Positions 8,163-16,181 of a stretch of 64,000 nt of DNA are shown here, piece by piece. The translations under genes were made by a program, and so were the position numbers. The stretch spans positions 61,363 to 125,362 of the forward strand of contig CALMII010000057.1 in the NCBI GenBank assembly GCA_937864115.1, written 5' to 3'. The notes beneath the pieces were generated by a model that searched no databases, was not told the DNA's origin, and saw only the letters and a program-made list of their open reading frames with translations. Source of the DNA: an uncultured Steroidobacter sp. (GTDB taxonomy: Bacteria > Pseudomonadota > Gammaproteobacteria > Steroidobacterales > Steroidobacteraceae). The first letter of the stretch is position 1. The number at the start of each line of letters is the position of its first letter.

Positions 8163-11100
8163 ATGGACGTTTCCCACATTCTGTCCGGTTTGAACGACGA
8201 GCAGCGCGCCGCGGTGACGGCACCGCTGGCGCCGACGCTCGTGCTCGCCGGCGCCGGCAGCGGCAAGACGCGCGTGCTGACACACCGGGTCGCGTGGCTG
8301 GTGCAGGTCGAACACGTCTCGCCGCACGGCATCCTCGCCGTCACGTTCACCAACAAGGCCGCGGGCGAGATGCGCAACCGCATCGAATCGCTGCTGGACG
8401 TGCCGAGTGCGCCGCTGTGGATCGGCACCTTTCACGGCATCGCTCATCGCCTGCTGCGTCTGCACTGGCGCGAGACGAACCTGCCGCAGGCGTTCCAGAT
8501 CATCGATTCCGAAGACCAGCTGCGCGCCATCCGCCGCATCGTCAAGGCACAGAACCTCGACGAGGCGCGCTGGGTGCCGAAAGAGATCATGTGGTTCATC
8601 AACGCACGCAAGGACGAAGGACTGCGCGCGAAGGACATCAAGGACGAAGGCGATCCGAACCGCCGCCAGTTCATCAAGCTCTACGAGTTGTACCAGGAAC
8701 AGTGCGATCGCAGCGGCAGCGTCGACTTCGCCGAGCTGTTGCTGCGCGCCTATGAATTGCTGCGCGATCGACCCGATGTGTTGCAGCACTATCGCAACCG
8801 CTTCCGTCACGTGCTGGTCGACGAGTTCCAGGACACGAACACCATTCAATACGACTGGCTGAAGCTGCTGGTGGGGCCGAGCGGCGTGCCGTTTGCTGTC
8901 GGCGATGACGATCAATGCCTCGCGGCCGGCACGCAGATCACGATGGGCGATGGGTCAGTGAAGTCCATCGAACAACTCGTCGCTGGCGATACGGTCCGAT
9001 CGGCGTACGGCAGCGGTGACTTTCGACCTGCGCCTATCACCGAGACGTTCTGCCGGCAGCGCACCGGTCGCCTCCTCAAATTGCATCTGAGATCCGGACG
9101 GGTGCTCAGGAGTACTCCGGAACACACGCATTTCGCCGGCTACCTGCACGGCGAGACGCCGCAGACGAACTTCCTGTACCTGATGCACAAGGAAGGCGTC
9201 GGCTATCGCCTGGGAACGTCGCAGACCTACACCAACGGCCAGGTCAGGCGCGTCGTCGGATTCAAGCAGCGCGCCATCCAGGAGCACGCGGATGCCGCCT
9301 GGATCATTCGCACGCATGGCAATGAAAACGATGCGCGGCTCGATGAGATCGTGACATCGCTGCGCTACGGACTGCCGACGTTGCCGTTCACGCCGCGCAA
9401 GGGCAAGAAAACCGTCAACGGGCTGGTCCACGATCCGCGCTACATCGGCGAAGTCTTCGCATCGCTCGATACCGTCGCTGCGGCCGAGCGGTTGCTGGAG
9501 GACGTGGGCCTCGATCCGGACCGGCCGCATCACGTGCCGCGCGGTCGCAATTCGAAGCGCCGCAATATCGTGATCACGCTGTGCGGCGACCGACGCGGCA
9601 CGAACCCCATGCATTGCATCAGCCTGATCGGCACCAGCCCGAAAGATCGCGGCATTCTGGAAGCCCTGGGCCTGAGTGTGCGCGCGGCCAAGAAGGACGG
9701 TCCCAGCTGGCGCTTCGAAACCGTGCGCCGCGACTTTGCCGATCTCATGACCATTGCCCGGCGCATTCGCGAGCAACTGGATGACGCGCGTTACGTGTTG
9801 CAGGGAAGGATACTGAACCGCTCGCTGCCCTTCGTCACGGCGGGCAGCATCCGCTGCGGCATGGTGGTGGCCACGGAGGCAGGCGAGTTCGACGTCGTCG
9901 AACGGATCGAACATGAAGCGTTCACCGGGACGGTTCATGACCTGAACGTCGCACACACCCACAACTTCATGGCGAACGGCATCGTCACCCACAATTCGAT
10001 CTATCGCTGGCGCGGCGCCAAGGTCGAGAACCTGCATCAGTACCGGCGCGATTTCCCCGGCGTGCAGATGTTCCGACTCGAACAGAATTACCGCTCGACG
10101 GGCAGCATTCTCGAAGCCGCCAACGCGCTCATCAGCAACAACACGGGCCGGCTGGGCAAGAACCTGTGGACCAGCGGCGAGCGCGGCGATCCGGTGCGGC
10201 TGTATTCAGCATTCAACGAGCGCGACGAGGCCGACTTCGTCGTCAACCGCGTGCGCGACTGGGTATTGAAGGGCGGACGGCGTTCCGAATGCGCCATCCT
10301 GTATCGCTCCAACGCACAGTCGCGAACGTTCGAAGAGGCGCTGCTCTCGGCGCGCATTCCGTACCGCGTGTACGGAGGCCTGCGGTTCTTCGAACGCGCC
10401 GAAATCAAGGACGCGCTCGCCTACCTGCGACTCATCTTCAATCGCGCCGACGATGCTTCGTTCGAGCGCATCGTGAACCTGCCGACGCGCGGCATCGGCA
10501 ACAAGACGCTCGACACGGTGCGCAACTACGCACGTGCCAATGCCTGTTCGATGTGGCAGGCCGCCGGCGCCTGCGTCGGCGAACTCGGCAGTCGCCTCGG
10601 CCAGAACCTGCATGCCTTCCTGCAGCTGATCGAACAGCTCGATCGCGACACCCGCAACCTGTCGTTGCACGAGCAGGTCGATCACATCATCAATGCCAGC
10701 GGACTCGTCGCCCACTACAAGCAGGACAAGGGCGATCGCGGCGAGGCGAAGGTCGAGAACCTGGAAGAACTCGTCACCGCCGCGCGCGGCTACGAACCCG
10801 ACGAAGCGACACAGATGTCCGCGCTGGCGAATTTTCTCGCGCACGCGGTGCTGGAATCCGGCGAAGATCAGGCCGACGAATGGGAAGACGGCGTGCAGAT
10901 GATGACGCTGCACTCGGCGAAGGGCCTGGAATTTCCGGTCGTGTTCCTGAGCGGCATGGAAGACGGCCTGTTCCCGAGTCAGCGTTCCATCGGCGACGTC
11001 GGCGGCCTCGAAGAAGAACGACGTCTGTGCTACGTCGGCACGACGCGTGCGATGAAGCACCTGTATCTGACTTACGCGGAGCAACGCCGCCTGCATGGCA

Positions 11101-11414
11101 CCGACACGTACGGCACGCCGTCGCGCTTCATCAAGGAAATTCCGCCGGAGCTGATCGAGGAAATCCGTCCGCGCATCCAGGTATCGCGACCGCTCTATAC
11201 GCCGCGTCCCAGCAGCGGCAGCGGCCGTCTCCAGGAAGAAGCACCGGCCACCGGCATCCGCCTCGGCCAGCGCGTGCGTCACGGCAAGTTCGGCGAAGGC
11301 GTCATCCTCGACATCGAAGGCCAGGGCAGCCACGCGCGCGTGCAGGTCAACTTCGAACGCCAGGGTCCGCCGAAGTGGCTGATGCTGGCGTATGCGAACC
11401 TGGAGCCGGTATGA
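8163..11414 (+). CDS. uvrD: DNA helicase II (UvrD) interrupted by an in-frame intein
   Basis: Superfamily 1 3'-5' helicase for nucleotide excision and mismatch repair, encoded as a 1083-residue precursor. Walker A (GAGSGKT) lies near residue 35 and motif II (DEFQDTN) near residue 220. After GDDDQ the helicase is broken by a 360-residue insert (residues 252-611) and resumes with SIYRWRGA, the normal continuation of motif III. Removing the insert gives 723 residues, the usual UvrD size. Later motifs include QNYRST, TLHSAKGLEFPVVF and GTTRAMKHL. The C-terminal tail has the UvrD/PcrA pattern RVRHGKFGEGVIL. Activity should depend on protein splicing. Confidence 0.95.
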   Translation: MDVSHILSGLNDEQRAAVTAPLAPTLVLAGAGSGKTRVLTHRVAWLVQVEHVSPHGILAVTFTNKAAGEMRNRIESLLDVPSAPLWIGTFHGIAHRLLRLHWRETNLPQAFQIIDSEDQLRAIRRIVKAQNLDEARWVPKEIMWFINARKDEGLRAKDIKDEGDPNRRQFIKLYELYQEQCDRSGSVDFAELLLRAYELLRDRPDVLQHYRNRFRHVLVDEFQDTNTIQYDWLKLLVGPSGVPFAVGDDDQCLAAGTQITMGDGSVKSIEQLVAGDTVRSAYGSGDFRPAPITETFCRQRTGRLLKLHLRSGRVLRSTPEHTHFAGYLHGETPQTNFLYLMHKEGVGYRLGTSQTYTNGQVRRVVGFKQRAIQEHADAAWIIRTHGNENDARLDEIVTSLRYGLPTLPFTPRKGKKTVNGLVHDPRYIGEVFASLDTVAAAERLLEDVGLDPDRPHHVPRGRNSKRRNIVITLCGDRRGTNPMHCISLIGTSPKDRGILEALGLSVRAAKKDGPSWRFETVRRDFADLMTIARRIREQLDDARYVLQGRILNRSLPFVTAGSIRCGMVVATEAGEFDVVERIEHEAFTGTVHDLNVAHTHNFMANGIVTHNSIYRWRGAKVENLHQYRRDFPGVQMFRLEQNYRSTGSILEAANALISNNTGRLGKNLWTSGERGDPVRLYSAFNERDEADFVVNRVRDWVLKGGRRSECAILYRSNAQSRTFEEALLSARIPYRVYGGLRFFERAEIKDALAYLRLIFNRADDASFERIVNLPTRGIGNKTLDTVRNYARANACSMWQAAGACVGELGSRLGQNLHAFLQLIEQLDRDTRNLSLHEQVDHIINASGLVAHYKQDKGDRGEAKVENLEELVTAARGYEPDEATQMSALANFLAHAVLESGEDQADEWEDGVQMMTLHSAKGLEFPVVFLSGMEDGLFPSQRSIGDVGGLEEERRLCYVGTTRAMKHLYLTYAEQRRLHGTDTYGTPSRFIKEIPPELIEEIRPRIQVSRPLYTPRPSSGSGRLQEEAPATGIRLGQRVRHGKFGEGVILDIEGQGSHARVQVNFERQGPPKWLMLAYANLEPV
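8916..9995 (+). mobile_element. Intein within UvrD (360 residues)
   Basis: Splicing blocks are complete. The insert starts with Cys (CLAAGTQITMGDGS, block A), has a block B-like TPEHTHF, and ends AHTHNFMANGIVTHN (blocks F and G). The next extein residue is Ser, as class 1 splicing needs. The insertion point is inside the ATPase motif GDDDQ/SIYRWRGA. The 360-residue length leaves room for an extra domain between the splicing halves. No LAGLIDADG signature is visible. FLYLMHKEGVGYRLGTS, followed by a segment ending SLRYGLPTLPF, loosely recalls a GIY-YIG core (inference). Confidence 0.93.
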
Positions 11415-11420
11415 GAAAAA

Positions 11421-11519
11421 GGGGCAACAGGCGACAGGCGACAGGCGACAGGCGGAATGGTAAACCGGGACGCTCATTTTCTTTTCCGACTGTTGCCTGT
11501 CGCCTGTCGCCCGTAGCCC
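11421..11519. repeat. Family D inverted repeat with 7-base GGCGACA units, copy 1
   Basis: Fills the uvrD-trkA gap. The left arm has tandem GGCGACA units (from about 11426 to 11452) and the right arm (11490-11512) has the complementary CTGTTGCCTGTCGCCTGTCG. A larger copy lies in the next gap at 12935-13042, so both ends of trkA are flanked by the same element. Confidence 0.85.
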
Positions 11520-11541
11520 TCTTCATCATGGCGCCGCCGCG

Positions 11542-12930
11542 ATGAAGATCATCATCCTCGGTGCCGGCCAGGTCGGCCGTACTGCCGCCACGCATCTGGC
11601 GCGCGAAGAGGCCAACGAAGTCACGGTCGTCGACACCAACGACGAACTGCTGCGCGATTTGCAGGATCGACTCGACATCCGCACGCTGTCCGGCAACGGC
11701 GCGTATCCCGGTACGCTGGAGGCTGCAGGCGCGAAAGATGCCGATGTATTCGTCGCGCTGACCAACAGCGACGAAGTGAACATGGTGGCCTGCCAGATCG
11801 TGCGCACGCTGTTCAATCGCGACGCCACGCGCATCGCGCGCATCCGTTCCAGCGACTACACACGGCACTCGGAGCTGTTCGAGGACGAGGATCGTGCCTT
11901 CGCCGTCGACGTCACCATCAGTCCGGAACAGCTCGTCACCGACCATGTCGTGCGACTGATCCAGTTTCCCGGTGCATTCCAGGTGCTCGACTTCGCCGAT
12001 GGCCGCGTGCGGCTGGTCGGCGTTAAGGCGTTGAAGGGCGGGGCGCTCGTCGGCCAGCAGCTGAAACAGCTGCAGACGCACATCCCGGGTCGCGATGCGC
12101 GTGTTGCCGCCATCTATCGCGACGGCCGCAGCATCAAGCCCGAGGGCGATACCGTCGTCGAGCACGGCGACGAAGTCTTCTTCATCGCCGCGCGCGAAGA
12201 CATCCGTCTCGTCATGAACGAAATGCAGCGCCTGGAAGATCCGGTGCGCCGCGTCGTCATTGCCGGCGGCGGCAACATCGGCTTCCGCCTGGCGCAGGTG
12301 CTGGAAGCCGAACACCAGGTGAAGCTCATCGAGCGCGACCAGCGTCGCGCGCGGCGCATTTCCGAACAGCTCAGCAATACCATCGTGCTGAACGGCGACG
12401 CCGCCGACGAGGATCTGCTGCTGGAAGAGAACATCGACAGCGCCGATGTCTTCGTCGCCGTGACGAATGCGGAAGAAGCCAACATCCTCTCGGCGATGCT
12501 GGCGAAGCGCCTCGGCTGTCACAAGGTGATGGCGCTGATCAATCGCCCGGCCTACGCCGAACTGGTGGAAAGCGGCACGATCGACGTCGCGCTCTCACCG
12601 CAACAGGTGACGATCGGTTCGCTGCTCGCGCACGTGCGACGCGGCGATGTCGTGCGCGTGCATTCCTTGCGGCGCGGCGCCGCCGAAGCCATCGAAGCCG
12701 TCGCCCACGGCACGCAGGGCGAAGGCCGCGTCATCGGCCGGCGCATCGAAGACATCCCGCTGCCCGACGGCACCACCATCGGCGCCATCGTGCGCGGCGA
12801 CGAAGTGCTGATCGCGCACCACGACACCATGATCCATCGCGACGATCACGTGATCATGTTCCTGACGGACCGGAGACACATCGAGGCGGTGGAACGGCTG
12901 TTCGATGTGCCGAAGAGGGCGGGGAGATGA
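11542..12930 (+). CDS. trkA: Trk potassium uptake regulator TrkA
   Basis: A 462-residue cytoplasmic, membrane-associated NAD(H)-binding regulator of the Trk potassium system. Two tandem RCK modules are visible. The first starts MKIIILGAGQVGRTAATHL (Rossmann glycine motif). The second restarts near residue 233 with RRVVIAGGGNIGFRLAQVL. Each is followed by an RCK-C domain, the last containing LPDGTTIGAIVRGDEVLIAH. Length matches E. coli TrkA. trkH follows after a repeat-filled gap, so the pair forms the gate and pore of one uptake system. Confidence 0.96.
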   Translation: MKIIILGAGQVGRTAATHLAREEANEVTVVDTNDELLRDLQDRLDIRTLSGNGAYPGTLEAAGAKDADVFVALTNSDEVNMVACQIVRTLFNRDATRIARIRSSDYTRHSELFEDEDRAFAVDVTISPEQLVTDHVVRLIQFPGAFQVLDFADGRVRLVGVKALKGGALVGQQLKQLQTHIPGRDARVAAIYRDGRSIKPEGDTVVEHGDEVFFIAAREDIRLVMNEMQRLEDPVRRVVIAGGGNIGFRLAQVLEAEHQVKLIERDQRRARRISEQLSNTIVLNGDAADEDLLLEENIDSADVFVAVTNAEEANILSAMLAKRLGCHKVMALINRPAYAELVESGTIDVALSPQQVTIGSLLAHVRRGDVVRVHSLRRGAAEAIEAVAHGTQGEGRVIGRRIEDIPLPDGTTIGAIVRGDEVLIAHHDTMIHRDDHVIMFLTDRRHIEAVERLFDVPKRAGR

Positions 12931-12934
12931 GGGA

Positions 12935-13042
12935 GGGGCGACAGGCGACAGGCGACAGGCGACAGGCTGAAGCGGCACGCGACACCGCACTGTTCCTTGT
13001 CCAATCTCGCCTGTCGCCTGTCGCCCGTCGCCTGTCGCCTCC
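12935..13042. repeat. Family D inverted repeat, copy 2, abutting the trkH start codon
   Basis: The left arm has four GGCGACA-type units (about 12937-12967). The right arm (13006-13040) has complementary CTGTCGC units, five in all with one variant (CCGTCGC). The ATG of trkH follows immediately, preceded only by GCCTCC, so no purine-rich Shine-Dalgarno is left. If RNA folds here, the start codon sits at the base of the hairpin. Confidence 0.88.
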
Positions 13043-14494
13043 ATGAACTTCCTCGTCGTCCAGCGAATCCTCGGTCTGCTGCTGATGCTGTTCAGCCTGA
13101 CCATGCTGCCGCCGATCGGGGTGTCGCTGCACTTCAATGACGGCAACTGGCAGCCGTTCTTCGATGCGTTTGTCGCATTGCTGGTGGTCGGGTTCATCGC
13201 ATGGTGGCCGGTGCGCAGGAAGGTGCGCGAACTGCGATTGCGCGACGGCTTTCTCGTCGTGGCGCTGTTCTGGGTCGTGCTCGGCATTGCAGGCTCGGTG
13301 CCCTTGTATCTGTCGGCCGAACTCGGACTGACGCTCACTGATGCAGTCTTTGAAGCCATGTCGGGTTTCACGACGACGGGCGCGATCATTTTTCCGTCGC
13401 TCGACAACCTGCCGGAGTCGGTCCTGTACTACCGCAGCCAGGTCGAATGGCTGGGCGGCATCGGTATCGTCGTGCTCGCTGTCGCACTGCTGCCCATGCT
13501 GGGCGTCGGCGGCATGCAGTTGCTGCGCGCGGAAACGCCGGGACCGGTGAAGGACTCGAAGCTGACACCGCGCATCACCGAGACGGCGAAGGCGCTGTGG
13601 ATCATCTATCTCGGCATCACGGTCGCCTGCGCGCTGGCGTACTGGGCCGCCGGCATGCGGCCCTTCGACGCCGTGGCGCATGCGTTCACGACGGTCTCGA
13701 CCGGCGGCAATTCGACGCACGATGCCAGCATCGCGTACTTCGACAATGCCGTGATCGAAGGCATCTGCGTCATTTTCATGTTCATCGGCGGCATCAACTT
13801 CTCGCTGCACTTCCTGGCGTGGCGGCATCGTCGCCTGAGCGACTACTTTCGCGATCCGGAATTCGGCGCCTTCATCCGCATCCTCGGCGTGAGCATCGCG
13901 CTGTACACGCTGGTGCTGTGGATCACGCGCTTCGCGCACGAACCCGGCGAGGCCTTCCGGCTCGCGCTGTTCCATGCGGTATCCATGCAGACGACGTCGG
14001 GCTTCGTCACCGACGACTTCACGCACTGGCCGGGCGCGCTGCCGGTGATCATCGTGCTGTCGGCGTTCATCGGCGGTTGCGCCGGATCGACGTCGGGCGG
14101 CATGAAGATCGTGCGCTGGCTGCTGATCCTCAAGCAGGGTCAGCGCGAAGTGAACCAGCTCGTGCATCCGAGCGCGGAGCTGCCGGTGAAGCTCGGCCGC
14201 AAGCCGATGGACATGCGCGTCATCGACGCGGTGTGGGGCTTCTTCGCCGTCTACGTGATCGCGTTCGGCATTCTGATGATCGCACTGCTCGCGACCGGCG
14301 AAGATCAGGTCACCGCGTTCTCGGCCATCGCCGCCTGCATGACCAATACCGGCACCGGCCTCGGCGAAGTGGCACGCAATTTCACGAGCCTCACCGACGG
14401 CGGCAAATGGATCTGCGTGCTCGCCATGCTGCTGGGCCGTCTCGAAGTGTTTCCGCTGCTGGTGCTGATCTCGCCGACGTTCTGGCGGCGGTGA
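13043..14494 (+). CDS. trkH: Trk potassium transporter membrane subunit TrkH
   Basis: A 483-residue inner membrane K+ channel-like transporter. The N-terminus MNFLVVQRILGLLLMLFSLT matches the family start. The four P-loop filter segments are visible as TTTGAIIF, STGGNSTHD, QTTSGFVTDD and NTGTGLGEV, each with the selectivity-filter Gly. An EAVSxQTTSG-type helix and GCAGSTSGGMK precede the last repeats. It works with TrkA, encoded just upstream. The start lies directly on the repeat edge without a Shine-Dalgarno; the family-like N-terminus nevertheless supports ATG 13043. Confidence 0.95.
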   Translation: MNFLVVQRILGLLLMLFSLTMLPPIGVSLHFNDGNWQPFFDAFVALLVVGFIAWWPVRRKVRELRLRDGFLVVALFWVVLGIAGSVPLYLSAELGLTLTDAVFEAMSGFTTTGAIIFPSLDNLPESVLYYRSQVEWLGGIGIVVLAVALLPMLGVGGMQLLRAETPGPVKDSKLTPRITETAKALWIIYLGITVACALAYWAAGMRPFDAVAHAFTTVSTGGNSTHDASIAYFDNAVIEGICVIFMFIGGINFSLHFLAWRHRRLSDYFRDPEFGAFIRILGVSIALYTLVLWITRFAHEPGEAFRLALFHAVSMQTTSGFVTDDFTHWPGALPVIIVLSAFIGGCAGSTSGGMKIVRWLLILKQGQREVNQLVHPSAELPVKLGRKPMDMRVIDAVWGFFAVYVIAFGILMIALLATGEDQVTAFSAIAACMTNTGTGLGEVARNFTSLTDGGKWICVLAMLLGRLEVFPLLVLISPTFWRR

Positions 14495-14501
14495 TGCGCT
14501 T

Positions 14502-14573
14502 CCTGTAGGTCAGGCTTGTAGGTCAGGCTTTAGCCTGACTCCTAAGATGGCCGGCTGAAGCCGGCCCCACAGG
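14502..14573. repeat. Family A REP/BIME-like element, copy 1
   Basis: Two palindromes side by side: GTCAGGCTTTAGCCTGAC (14522-14539) preceded by GTAG, and GGCCGGCTGAAGCCGGCC (14549-14566) followed by CCACAGG. GTAG before a palindrome is the hallmark of REP sequences linked to RAYT transposases. A partial duplicate of the first half precedes it (14502-14516). Related copies are at 19123, 30159 and 35292. Confidence 0.85.
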
Positions 14574-14632
14574 ATGAGAGAAGAACTCGGCTGTTGCCCG
14601 ACCCACAGGCCTGCGTGTCTAATGCCCGCGGG

Positions 14633-14694
14633 TGTCGACGTCGCGTCCCGCGACGAGACAGGTAAGGATTGGTCGGGCCGCCAATCGCGGTGGC
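14633..14694 (+). promoter_or_regulatory. Candidate ion-sensing (nhaA-type) riboswitch in the nhaA leader
   Basis: The leader folds into two hairpins and a pseudoknot. Hairpin 1 pairs 14639-14645 with 14649-14655 (CGTCGCG/CGCGACG), extended by TGTC/GACA (14633-14636 with 14657-14660). Hairpin 2 pairs GATTGG (14667-14672) with CCAATC (14681-14686). Bases GCCGCC (14677-14682) can pair with GGTGGC (14689-14694), the only Shine-Dalgarno-like run before ATG 14701. Placement and shape match the nhaA motif class reported as lithium/sodium-responsive; the exact consensus could not be checked. Confidence 0.6.
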
Positions 14695-14700
14695 ATTTCC

Positions 14701-16038
14701 ATGAACCGACACCCGGCGCCGACCGTCGCGCTATCCGACAAAGTTTCCGCTGCACTGGACCGCTTCCTGCACATCGAGGCCCTCAGCGGCATCGTGCTGC
14801 TCGCAGCCGCGTGTGTGGCACTCGGCTGGGCGAATTCTCCCTGGGCCGCGTCCTACGAACATTTCTGGCATATGCCGCTGACGTTCGGCGCCGGGCCGTG
14901 GCTGATTTCGCAGCCGCTGCATTTCTGGATCAACGATGGCCTCATGGCCATCTTCTTTCTGGTGGTGGGATTGGAGATCCGCCGCGAGATGCACGAAGGC
15001 GCGCTGGCGAATCTGCCGCAGGCCACGCTGCCGGTTGCGGCGGCGCTCGGTGGTGTACTGGTGCCTGCGCTGATCTTCCTTGCGCTCAACGCCGATCCGG
15101 CCGCGCGGCAGGGCTGGGCGGTACCGACGGCCACCGATATCGCCTTCGCCCTCGGCGTGCTGGCGTTGCTCGGCAAACGCATTCCCTCGACGGTGCGTGT
15201 GCTGCTGCTGGCCATTGCGATCATCGACGACATCGCGGCCATTGCGATCATTGCGCTGTTCTATTCCAGCGGCATCGAGCCCGCGGGCTTTGCCGTGGTC
15301 GCCGCGGGCGTGCTGCTGGTCTGGCTGTGGCATCGGCTCGGCATTCGCTCGGCGCTCGCCTATCTGCCGCCGGCCCTCGTGGTCTGGTGCGGTCTGTTGT
15401 ACGCGGGATTGCATCCGACACTGGCGGGCGTCGTACTCGGACTGCTGACGCCGGTGCGTCCACTGCAGGGCCGGGAAAACCCGTTGACACGCGCAAGCCG
15501 CGCGCTGAATGAATTCCGGGCGCGCAACGATCGGCGCAGCCAGGACGCGCACGAACTCATGCATCCGCTGAAGGAACTGCAGCGGGCGCAGCTCGAAATG
15601 TTGCCGCCGGTGGTGCGCGTGCAGGCGGTGCTGCATCCGTGGGTGGCTTACGGTGTGATGCCGCTGTTCGCGCTCGCCAATGCCGGCGTGAATCTGAGCG
15701 GCCTCGGGATCGATGCAGCCGAGCAGTCCACCAGCCTGACGGTGATCGCGGGCATCACCCTGGGCCTGGTGCTGGGCAAACCGCTGGGCATCCTGCTCGT
15801 GAGCATGACGATGGTGAAACTCGGACTCTGCCGGCTGCCGCAAGGCCTGACCTGGCGCGGCGTGTTGACCGCCGGCTGTCTCGCAGGCATCGGCTTCACC
15901 ATGTCGATCTTCATAGCGACGCTGGCCTTCGGCGATCCGGCGCTGCTGTCGGCAGCGAAGCTGTCGGTGCTGCTCGCATCGACGTATGCGGCCGTCATCG
16001 GGCTGATCGTCGGCGCTGTCTGCTTTCGACGACCCTGA
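14701..16038 (+). CDS. nhaA: Na+/H+ antiporter NhaA
   Basis: A 445-residue inner membrane antiporter exchanging cytoplasmic Na+ or Li+ for periplasmic protons. Family signatures are VGLEIRREMHEG, ATDIAFALGVLALLGKRIP (discontinuous helix region), AIIDDIAAIAIIALFYSS with the paired Asp residues of the ion site, and MPLFALANAGVNL. I use ATG 14701 rather than GTG 14632, because the earlier start would translate through the structured leader and the family N-terminus begins around SDKVSAALDRFLHIEALSG. The upstream fold suggests translational control by ions. Confidence 0.95.
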   Translation: MNRHPAPTVALSDKVSAALDRFLHIEALSGIVLLAAACVALGWANSPWAASYEHFWHMPLTFGAGPWLISQPLHFWINDGLMAIFFLVVGLEIRREMHEGALANLPQATLPVAAALGGVLVPALIFLALNADPAARQGWAVPTATDIAFALGVLALLGKRIPSTVRVLLLAIAIIDDIAAIAIIALFYSSGIEPAGFAVVAAGVLLVWLWHRLGIRSALAYLPPALVVWCGLLYAGLHPTLAGVVLGLLTPVRPLQGRENPLTRASRALNEFRARNDRRSQDAHELMHPLKELQRAQLEMLPPVVRVQAVLHPWVAYGVMPLFALANAGVNLSGLGIDAAEQSTSLTVIAGITLGLVLGKPLGILLVSMTMVKLGLCRLPQGLTWRGVLTAGCLAGIGFTMSIFIATLAFGDPALLSAAKLSVLLASTYAAVIGLIVGAVCFRRP

Positions 16039-16181
16039 AGCGCACAGGAAACTTGTCAGGGCATGGCGCTCTAACCAGAATTCGCCACCGCTTTGCCAGA
16101 ATCGCCCGGCACAGTTCGGCCCGACAGGACCGGGAACCTTTTGCACCGGAAGCCGCTTGGCTTTCCACCGTCATCCGCCTC

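Noticed and set aside
12935..13042. Tandem repeats suggestive of a CRISPR array
   Set aside because: Units are only 7 bases, contiguous, without spacers, and mirrored as an inverted repeat.
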